Assembly: GCF_039555335.1 (NCBI RefSeq)
Contig: NC_092644.1
Location: 51,797,365-51,861,364, forward strand
Direction: 5' to 3'
Length of the DNA: 64,000 bases
DNA from: Amphiura filiformis
Taxonomy: Eukaryota > Echinodermata > Ophiuroidea > Amphilepidida > Amphiuridae
A program made the translations under genes and the position numbers. The notes beneath the pieces are model-generated. The model saw only the letters and a program-made list of their open reading frames with translations, had not been told where the DNA came from and did no database searches. Below, piece after piece: positions 55,801-64,000 of the stretch (positions within the stretch are counted from its first letter, which is position 1; each line of letters begins with the position of its first letter).

Positions 55801-57315
55801 CTGCTATTAAGACAAACAGCAGGGCGTGTCTGGCATTTTGATAGGTTAAATTAAATTTTGATATTAAATTTCCATAAATAGTTGACTTTCTTTCCATGAA
55901 AATAATGGAAAAAATGTCATGGATGCAGCTCATGCTAGCATACTAACGCTCGGGGGGCGGGGTGAATATGCTAGGACTTTTAGTATACTACAGTCATGAC
56001 TTGCTAGTATATTTTAGGCCAACAGGGGCTAACGTAGGGCAGGGCCTAATTATAGTCCAAACCTCATACGGGAGAGGAGAGGACATCATGTTCAACTATA
56101 GGCCACAATTGAATTGTTGTCATGTTTTTGCTTACCGTTTTTCTTTTGTAGGCCTGCAGCTTCTGACATGATGACACATTGTATACTCATGCGGTACATG
56201 CCATTGGCGGCATTGGTGCTTCTTCAGTCTGATCTCGGTCCATGTCACAGTCAGAATACACAGTCAATAATAATGATGACATGGCCATGGTATAAAGTTG
56301 GTAACACTGTCAACATCAGCGTAAAACTCCAGTCAGTGCCAGTACCATATGTCCATGAGTATACCTCATGACTTTGGACATGTTGGAAGTTGGAACTAGC
56401 TTACTAGCATGCAACAATCCCGGCAAAAATCATGACATCAGGCACAGTCTAACAGATAAATTATAAAAGCAAATCAACTGATTTCTCCAGGTTAGCCTCG
56501 GGCCTAGGCCTCGCTGTGCTACGGCTATCCGCTAAATGTTTTGTTGGTACCGGTACACCATTCTGCATGAATTATGGCAAAATGATGGTGAGTCTTGCAT
56601 GGAAGTCAGAGTTTTGATCATTACAGCATTGCAGTGACACGATATTTTCAAGTAGCAGTATTCTATTCTCTTACCAAGTCAGATGCTATAGGCCTGTCTA
56701 CAACTAGACAAGTACAATCAATCATTCAATGTGATGCCATGTATGCCATGACATATGCTTCATGGCCTAGTTGGTCAGAAGTAACACGGTTTGCATGTAC
56801 ATGCACATGGTCATGGTGCATTGAATTGTCCGTTTTTGCACGGCAACTTGAGATGCAGACAGAAAGACACAGTCACTGCCGCAAGAATGAACTTGTTTAG
56901 AGTTGATTAAAATTGTCGTCACTCAGCTGGGCTCAGACAGTACGTGAAAAAACAACATCATCACCATGACATGTATAAATAAAACATTTAAAAGTATAGC
57001 ATAAGCATAGTGTACACACATGCACATTTGCGGTTGCACACACATGACACAGTCACAGCAGCACTCCCGCAATCCCGGCCGGCAATACTACACAGATTCT
57101 TCCAAATCAGATTATGTACAACTCTTTCTTCACTTCCAGTTTAGTCCAAGCGATGTTTGAACACTTGCCGCTCATTATACCTTGTTTATTATTCCACAAA
57201 TCGGTATATCATGTCAAAAAATCATTAAAATGTGTCTTCCACACGGCGCCGTGGTTGAATTTCGCATCGGTGTTTAAAATTCGATTTAAATGGCGCTGAT
57301 TTGAGTGATCTCTGG
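55801..57315. other. No gene seen
   Basis: No recognisable exon. ORFs at 55962-56371 and 56595-56900 lack family features and codon order typical of the real exons in this window. Confidence 0.35.
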
Positions 57316-57321
57316 CTATAT

Positions 57322-57354
57322 TCCATATATGGACGGTATAAGTCCATATATGGA
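57322..57354 (+). promoter_or_regulatory. Two perfect CArG boxes 21 bp apart
   Basis: TCCATATATGGA occurs at 57322-57333 and again at 57343-57354. CCATATATGG fits CC(A/T)6GG, the SRF site, exactly in both. No gene start is recognised next to them, so function is unproven. Confidence 0.45.
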
Positions 57355-57399
57355 TAATAGGCGCGCTGATATTTCATTGTACCAATTAGAGTTGCGTTT

Positions 57400-57429
57400 T
57401 GCGCGACCCTGTATATACAGGGTCGCGCA
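57400..57429. repeat. 30-bp perfect palindrome, probably two transposon ends back to back
   Basis: TGCGCGACCCTGTAT followed by its exact reverse complement. CAGGGTCGCGCA reads outward from a central TATA on both sides, as when two TA-inserting elements abut. Confidence 0.6.
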
Positions 57430-57535
57430 TGAAAAAGTCCTCCATAAAAAATGCACGGATCGTTCTCAGGCCTCGAACGAGCCGCCGCCATGTTTGTCCG
57501 CCATTTTGCGAGTGAGAGGCCAGGGACTCAGGCTA

Positions 57536-57637
57536 GGGTCATGGGCCATCATTATACCAAGTATGGGCCCCGAGGCTACTTTAGTTCTTGAGCTAGAGGA
57601 GTGCAAAGGACTGGTCTTAAGAAGGAGGAGAAGGAGG
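57536..57637 (+). repeat. Truncated end of the composite repeat
   Basis: AGGGTCATGGGCCATCATTA to GAGTGCAAAGGACTGGTCTT and GAAGGAGG matches the last part of copies B and C (59430-59520, 60365-60460). No 147-bp array precedes it. Confidence 0.65.
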
Positions 57638-57789
57638 ACTAGAAACCACAGTTGTGTTTGACCAAACACGAATATCTATGCCCGTGATGACCACACCTAA
57701 ACCCCTTCCCCTATTCACAAACAAAAACTTGGTGAGCACCATGTGAAACCCCTTGTTTTAAACTTTCATTTGATATACATGTAGGCCTA

Positions 57790-58705
57790 ATGCTCATAAC
57801 ACTAGACTGGCCCACACTCTCTCTAATACCCTACCAAGCCCTCACTCTCATTTATACCCCACCAGACCCTCACTCTCTCTAAAACACTACAGACTGGACC
57901 ACACTCTCTCTGATACCCCACCAGACCCTCACTCTCTCTTATACTCCACCAGAAACTCACTGGCTCTAAAACACCACCAGGCTGACCCATACTCTTTCTA
58001 ATACCCCACCAAGCCTTCACTCTCACTTATACTCCACTATACACTCACTCTCTCTAAAACACCACCAGACTGGCCCACACTCTCTCCTATACCCTACCAA
58101 GCCTGCACTCTCTTATATCCCATCAGACCATCAATCTCTCTAAAACACCACCAGACTGGACCACACTCTCTCTAATACCCCACCAGACCCTCACTCTCTC
58201 TTTACTCCACCAGACCATCACTCTCTCTCAAACACCACCAGACTGGACCACACACTCTCTAATACCCCACCAGACCCTCACTCTCTCTTATACTCCACCA
58301 GACACTCACTCGCTCTAAAACACCACCAGGCTGACCCATACTCTCTCTAATACCCCACCAAGCCTTAACTCTCTCTTATACTCCACTAGACACGCACTCT
58401 CTATAAAACACCACCAGACTGGCCCACACTCTCTCTTATACCCTACCAAGCCTTCACTCTCTCTTATACCCCATTAGACCATCACTCTCTCTAAAACACC
58501 ACCAGACTTGACCACATCCTCTCTTATACCCCAGACCCTCACTCTCTCTTATACTCAACCAGACACTCACGCTCTAAAACACCACCAGACTGGCCCACAC
58601 TCTCTCTAATACACTACTAAGCCTTCACTCTCTCTTATACCCCATCAGACCCTCACTCTCTCTTAAACACCACCAGACTTGACCACACTCTCTCTTATAC
58701 CCCAC
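57790..58705 (+). repeat. CT-rich tandem array (copy B)
   Basis: Same 88-bp higher-order and 30-bp sub-unit structure as 50195-51025. The - strand ORF at 57823-58026 is a translation of the repeat only. Confidence 0.8.
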
Positions 58706-58919
58706 CCCTTAACCAACCACACTCCTTGTCCCATCATGACAACCTATTGAGGTGGTCCAAAGAACCAAAATCAAAATGCCTACACATTCCCTTTTAAGGG
58801 AGATTTTGTCAAGTGATCAGTTTCCTTGACGTACGATTCAGGCCGTTATCATTGCAAATACAGGTAGCTAACAAAATGCGGCCTATTGCGCTACACTGTG
58901 TTAATAGTTCGTACCTAAT

Positions 58920-59480
58920 TTACAGTTTAAAGCCTTTGAACTTTGACCTCTGGGGTTGCGGCTACCACAGAATACATCTAGGGTTATGGGCCATCATTGT
59001 ACCAAGTATGAACCCTGAGGGCGCTGTAGTTCTTGAGCTGGAGATGCTTGAAATTTTATACATATTGCTCCCTGTAGCCCATGACCTTTGACCTCTGGGG
59101 TCGATGTTACTGCAGAAAATATTTAAGGGTCATGGGTCATCATGGGTCATCATTGTGCCAAGCATGAACCCTGAGGGCGCTATAGTTCTTGAGCTAAAGC
59201 AGTTTTAAAAATTTACACATATTGCTCCCTGTAGCCTGTGACCTTTGACCTCTGGGGTCGTGGCTACCATAAGTTACTTCTAGGGGCCATGGGCCATCAT
59301 TATACTAAGTATGAACCCTGAGGGCGCTGTAGTTCTTGAGCTAGAGCTGTTTGAAATTTTACACATATTGCCCGCTGTAGCCCATGACCTTTGACCTCTG
59401 GGGTCGGGGGTACCATAGGATGATGCTAGGGGTCATGGGCCATCAGTATACCAAATATGGGCCCTGAGGCTACTATGGTT
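58920..59480 (+). repeat. 147-bp tandem array with DR1 motifs (copy B)
   Basis: TGACCTTTGACCT at 59082, 59239 and 59385. The first step is 157 because of a 10-11-bp duplication (CATGGGTCAT repeated at about 59130). Confidence 0.85.
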
Positions 59481-59565
59481 CTTGAGATAGAGGAGTGCAA
59501 AAAAGTGGTCTTGAGAAGAAGAAGGAGGAGAAGGAGACGGAGAAGACTAAACACAACAAATACAA

Positions 59566-59595
59566 TATCTATGCCACCGTTCCTCGGGCATAGAT
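59566..59595. repeat. TATCTATGCC hairpin at composite repeat boundary
   Basis: TATCTATGCC and GGGCATAGATA frame a 9-nt loop. The same hairpin occurs twice in tandem at about 60503-60532 and 60571-60592, and ACTAGAAACC of the next copy follows directly. Confidence 0.65.
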
Positions 59596-59598
59596 AAC

Positions 59599-60600
59599 TA
59601 GAAACCACAGTTGTGTTTGACCAAACACGAATATCTATGCCCGTGACCCCACCCCTTAACCAAGCACCCCCTTGTCCCATCATGAAAACCTTTTGAAGTG
59701 GTCCAAGGAACCAAAATCAAAATGCCTACGCATTCCCTTTTAAGGGAATTTTTGTCAAGTGATCAATTTGTTTGACGTACGATTCGGGCCGTTATTATTG
59801 CAAACACAGGTTGCTAACAAAATGCTACCTATTGGGCTACACTGTGTTAATAGCTTGTACCTAGTTTGCTTTTTAAAGCCTTTGAACTTTGACCTCTGGG
59901 GTTGTGGCTACCACAGAATACATCTAGGGTCATGGGCCATCATTGTACCAAGTATGAACCCTGAGGGCGCTGTAGTTCTTAAGCTAGAGCTGTTTGAAAT
60001 TTACCACATATTGCTCCCTGTAGCCCATGACCTTTGACCTCTAGGGTCGATGTTAATGCAGGAAATATCTAAGGGTCATGGGCCATCATTGTACCAAGCA
60101 TGAACCCTGAGGGTGCTATAGTTCTTGAGCTAAAGCAGTTTTAAAAATTTACACATATTGCCCTCTGTAGCCTGTGACCTTTGACCTCTGGGGTCGAGGC
60201 TACAATAAGTTACTTCTAATGGTCATGGGCCATCATTATACCAAGTATGAACCCTGAGGGCGCTTATAGTTCTAGAGCTAGAGCTGTTTGGAATTTTACA
60301 CATATTACCCCCTGTATCCCATGACCTTTGACCTCTGGGGTCGAGGGTACCCTAGGATGTTTTTAGGGGTCATGGGCCATCATTGTACCAAGTATGGGCT
60401 CCAAGACTACTTTAGTTCTTGAGCTAGAGTAGTGCAAAGAACTGGTCTTGAGAAGGAGGAGGAGAAGAAGAAGAAGTCGAAGACTAAACACAACAAATAC
60501 AATATCTATGCCACGCTCCACGGGCATAGATAAGAAGTCAAGACTAAACACAACAAATACAATATCTATGCCACCGTTCCACGGGCATAGATAATAAACC
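59599..60600 (+). repeat. Composite repeat, copy C (CT array missing)
   Basis: The ACTAGAAACC lead runs into CCACCCCTTAACCAAGCA without the CT array, then the link and DR1 array follow, ending in GA-rich sequence and two TATCTATGCC hairpins. Confidence 0.75.
59870..60430 (+). repeat. 147-bp tandem array with DR1 motifs (copy C)
   Basis: TGACCTTTGACCT at 60028, 60175 and 60322, both steps 147. The unit sequence is as in copies A and B. Confidence 0.85.
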
Positions 60601-60784
60601 CTATAGTCTAAAAGTTTGCGTTGAGGAAAGCCAACATGCGTCTCCGTACCAAGGTCTGAGACTCCTGAGCATATCTTCTTCTTCCTATACGTGCATACCT
60701 CAAAATGAGTATTGTCGCAGCCGCGCACAGGCTTAACGTGTACAGTTTTTTTACCTATGCACGATCCTGGTATCAGAACCGGGG

Positions 60785-60900
60785 ATGGTCCCCTTCTCTT
60801 TTCGAATAGCTCTGACACTTAACGTGCACAGGGTTTGTCAGTTTGACTCTTCCTGTACACGGGACCAACGGCTTTACGTGACTTCCGAATCACGGATGAA
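60785..60900 (-). mobile_element. SINE relic related to 42283
   Basis: CTCTTTTCGAATAGCTCTGA and CGTGCAC, with GGGACCAACGGCTTTACGTG, parallel CTCTTTTCGAATAGCCTGTG and GGGACCGACAGCTTAAAGTG of the copy near 42200-42300. The tRNA part is not preserved. Confidence 0.5.
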
Positions 60901-61261
60901 ACACATACACTACCTATATCTCACATCTGTTTTGTCCCGTAATAAACATTTTAGGCTGCGTCTTAAATGCAGCGCCTCTAGCGGTGACCTGTTTTCAATT
61001 AATATCGTAGCGGCTCTGTCATTGGTTACTAGCAAATAAAGCTATAGCCTCAATTCTATACAAACCACGCATTAGGGGCACACTTAGAAACTTGCTTGAT
61101 AAAACTACGAAATTCTTTTGATATGGTAATCTACAGAAGATCTTATCTGATAACACATAGGCCTATCCAGGATTCTACTACACGATGTTAAATTTTATAA
61201 GACGGATTCAATTATTATTATTCTTCACTTAAAGAAAAAGAAAATTATCTGAATTAAAATT

Positions 61262-61330
61262 CTGCCGGGTTCGAACCCTCAACCTCCGGTTTCACCGTCG
61301 CGCGCTTATACTACTGTGCTATCCGTCGTT
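61262..61330 (-). mobile_element. tRNA-like relic (SINE head)
   Basis: A-box TAGCACAGTAG (61311-61321) and B-box GGTTCGAACCC (61267-61277) on the - strand are correctly spaced. The anticodon and acceptor stems no longer pair, so it is not a working tRNA. Confidence 0.5.
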
Positions 61331-61544
61331 CTGTCGGAAATGATTTTGTTCATTATACTTATTAGCTCTTATTGATTACAGAATTTTAAAAGCGCATGCA
61401 CCGTAATGCTATTACCGCATTTGTCTCTTTATAGGGCCTACTGAATCTCCAATCAATAATGAACCTTGCCTCTTAGTACTATGCAGTTCCTTTCGGAAGT
61501 GGCAAATGCATTGTAATCACGGGGGGAAGGGCACTTAACACAAA

Positions 61545-61800
61545 TGACCATACGGGTATGCTGCCCCGAAAGACCCTCCTTTTAGGATTTCGCAGTCTCG
61601 AAAGACCTTCCATATTTTACCAAAATAGCCTGCTCCGAAAGACCCTTGATTTTGATAAAGTTAGCTCTAAAAGACCTCAAAATTGCTCATTCCTCATATT
61701 TCTGGGACTTTCAACCAAAAAGCCAAGAAAGACCCTTGATTTTGACTGTTCGCAACTCCAAAAGTCCCCATTTTACTTGTTCCAGCCCGGTTCGCAATTA
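61545..61800 (+). repeat. AAAGACC-spaced repeat, copy 2
   Basis: CCCGAAAGACCCT, TCGAAAGACCTT, CCGAAAGACCCTTGATTTTG and AAGAAAGACCCTTGATTTTG recur every 40-60 bp. The 136-codon ORF at 61558-61968 is a reading of this repeat. Confidence 0.5.
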
Positions 61801-62169
61801 TTAAATTCAGCAACATGGCATTTTTTAGTATTTCCGAAGCTACAACTAGGCCTATCGTTAATCAAAACGATTTTTCCACACATAGTGACCCAAAAACAGT
61901 TCCTTTTGGTTTTAATAGGTAAAGATCATTCATGGCTACTATTAGGCCTATGCATCAAAATATTTTGACATGCCAAAAATATTCCCCCTTATACCATTTG
62001 AATTTAGGCCTATCCTGACATGTTTCTACATCACATTTTAGGTCGCAATATCGAAACGGTGCAAATAGTACCTATACCTGTGCCAATATTTGTTCCCCCT
62101 TGTCCCGCCAAAAAGGCTCGCCCTATAATTTAACACCCTGGGATAAGTATTGCATCACATCACCCCTCC
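61801..62169. other. No gene seen
   Basis: Contains three AGGCCTA words and phrases like TGCCAAAAATATTCCCCCTT. No exon recognised. Confidence 0.35.
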
Positions 62170-62330
62170 CCTGCACCTCATCCCGGTGCGGCACTGGTCT
62201 TTGGGTGACAGATCGAATGGAACAATAGGGTGTCTTCGGTATGTGCTCGTAAAAAATATAGGGTCTTTGGGTGACAGGGATGCTGAAAAGGGGGGGGTCT
62301 TAACAGCCCTACATACTAGTACGCCACCTC
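62170..62330 (-). repeat. AAAGACC-spaced repeat, copy 3
   Basis: On the - strand CACCCAAAGACC occurs twice, framing a variable middle, followed by a run of C. Related in design to 24130-24500. Confidence 0.4.
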
Positions 62331-62484
62331 CAAAGTGGGAGTGGTCCCCCCCGGAATTAGTCTGACTAAACTTCTTTGATTGCATATTGATGCAACGAAC
62401 GCCCGGCCGTGACCCAAGTTATGTAATCAATTCGATGTCGAATAAAAAAAATACAACACTACATGTCTTGTATAAACCTATATA

Positions 62485-63460
62485 AGGGACGCACCATTAG
62501 ATACCAAGGTGGGGGGGCTGGATAGTTTTTGAAAAAAATTGTCACGCCGCTACCATCTGATCAAAAAAATTGCTTCACCTCAGACCCCCCAAAAAAATTG
62601 CTCCACCTCGGACCAGAAAAAGATTTGGTGGCAAGGGTGCTCCATTTTTCATCAGATATATTTATTTTAGCTTCAAACTGGCAAGTATTTTGTTCGCATT
62701 TGTTTGTGAAAAGTTATTCTGTGAGCGAAAATTCACCCACCCCAAAGTCAAAAAGACTTCAAAAAGAAATCTATGCCACGTGACGATGGGAGCCATATGT
62801 GGGGATGGATCCGAGTATGGTTTTGGTGCGATATCCTCACATGAATCTATTATTTTGAAGAAAATAATCCTTTGAAAAATTCATGAGAAAAAACATGCTA
62901 AAACTCACCATTTGAACCAGAAGCGCATTAACCAGCGGAGGCAGAGTGCTCCCTGAAAAGAGTGCCCGCGATATCAAAAAAATGAAAGAAATCGGAATGC
63001 ATAGGAAAAGAAAGGGGGCAAGGAGTCTGTTTCCCACCAAAATTACCCCGATCATGCACCAACCAAAAGGAATGTAAAATACCAAATTTTTGCACGCGCA
63101 TTGTCTCAATAAAAACGTTTTGGCCCAGTTTTTGGAAGCCCTACAGTCTCGCTAAAAAAAATCGGTATATGTACATATCCCATCAATAATACCGGTTCAA
63201 ATTGATGATTATTTTTGTCTTTTCCCAAAAAACCTTTATTTTTCACCTCTGACCACGTAAAGCTGACTACGCCCTGATATGATATGAACTCATTTTAACA
63301 TAAGAAGAACGTTGTATACGCTAAATTTAGGCGCTACAAAATGTAAAACTATATTTGCTTTATCGAGGTGCTAAAAATTGCTTCACCGAGGTAGGCCTAC
63401 TAAGAAAATCGTCACGACCTAGCCCCCCCCCCCAACCTTGATATCAAATGGTGCGCCCCT
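62485..63460. mobile_element. 976-bp element with G-run terminal inverted repeats
   Basis: AGGGACGCACCATTAGATAC then CAAGGTGGGGGGGCT on the left is mirrored by CCCCCCAACCTTGATATCAA then ATGGTGCGCCCCT on the right. Inside, AAAATTGCTTCACC-like phrases recur at both ends (62570, 63375). ORFs inside are short and unsupported. Confidence 0.65.
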
Positions 63461-64000
63461 AATGCATTGAAAAAATAAAATTATAGACTGAAACAAGTCT
63501 CTCTTCGCTTTTTGAAAAGATTTAATGTGAAATGTTTGCAAAACTGCCACATAAAACTTGACTATTTGAAAATAAGCCCGCTAAGAATAACATATGTTTA
63601 CTAAACACCTTGAAATAAAATATATAGTAAGAAGGAATCCGAAGAACAACTTTCTTGCCCTGTTTGTATCCCATTTGTATGAACATAAATAAAGCAACTT
63701 TAATACATACTAGCTGCCTGCACCCATGTATGCATGCATGCAGGGACCGTCTTCAAAATAAATGATATCAAGTTGGCAAGTGAATATTTTTGGTGATTGT
63801 TTTGTATTGAACCATGATCTTTTTGACATAAACATTATGAAAACTCCTCAAAGAAATATGAAATGTCCCACATATATCTTTACTTTAAAGTCGAAGCTGC
63901 AAGATAGCCTGAATAAAATTTTAATTTGCCTGCCAAAAATGTGATATTTTTGAACTTTTTCTTGACCACTTTCATGGAAACGAAAAAGTACAACAAACCT
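63461..64000. other. No gene seen
   Basis: AT-rich. A small alternating ATGCATGCATGC run at about 63730 is the only structure noticed. Confidence 0.35.

Larger units (their letters stand above)
57638..59530 (+). repeat. Composite repeat, copy B (empty hAT site)
   Basis: It begins ACTAGAAACCACAGTTGTGT, continues with the CT array (57790-58705), then CAGGTAGCTAACAAAATGCG without insertion at about 58861-58880, then the DR1 array and a GA-rich end. It follows copy A base for base over long stretches. Confidence 0.8.

Noticed and set aside
60363-60818. 151-codon - strand ORF
   Set aside because: It reads through the composite repeat end, GA-rich tract and tandem hairpins; the repeated peptide (DIVFVVFS) mirrors DNA repeats.
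61558-61968. 136-codon + strand ORF similar in translation to the 24067-24336 - strand ORF
   Set aside because: Both lie in the AAAGACC-spaced repeat; similarity is explained by shared DNA repeats and no protein family is recognisable.
1-64000. A defence, toxin or biosynthetic gene cluster
   Set aside because: After reading both strands only two genes have support, and they have no shared pathway.

Overview
The window looks like nuclear DNA of a marine invertebrate, most likely a deuterostome such as an echinoderm or hemichordate. The reasons are one intron-rich, well conserved housekeeping gene, a secreted collagen-C1q gene, and many short inverted-repeat transposons, LINE tails and tRNA-derived SINE relics. 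No prokaryotic operon, CRISPR array or rRNA is visible. The species assignment is inference.

Two protein-coding genes can be supported. On the + strand, a 270-residue secreted C1q-domain collagen-like protein is encoded in one coding exon (9409-10221). A TATA box and short non-coding first exon may lie near 7551-7655. On the - strand, the gene for the nuclear cap-binding subunit NCBP1 (CBP80) was rebuilt from 20 coding exons between 44268 (ATG) and 17079 (stop). All exon phases join, giving 793 codons plus a stop against 790 residues in the human protein. Its introns carry most of the repeats in the middle of the window.

Layout: 1-7550 holds no gene but has several small inverted-repeat elements. 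7551-10225 is the C1q gene. 10330-17000 holds LINE tails and MITEs. 17079-44268 is NCBP1, with a 3.1-kb foldback element carrying a degraded tRNA-Thr-like sequence in intron 15, and a 3.9-kb hAT-like element filled with three satellites in intron 3. 44270-64000 has no recognisable gene. It holds a 2.5-kb inverted-repeat element with nine copies of an 18-bp motif, three copies of a composite repeat (CT-rich 88-bp arrays plus 147-bp arrays containing nuclear-receptor DR1 sequences), a hAT element whose empty site survives in a sister copy, and several G/C-run foldback elements.

The two genes have no evident functional link: NCBP1 acts on capped nuclear RNA, while the C1q protein is probably secreted for recognition or matrix roles. 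I found no convincing undescribed multigene system. The most unusual signals are in the repeats: the nine-copy motif, the nucleosome-sized DR1 arrays, the filled/empty hAT site pair and the tRNA-like gene at the edge of a foldback arm.
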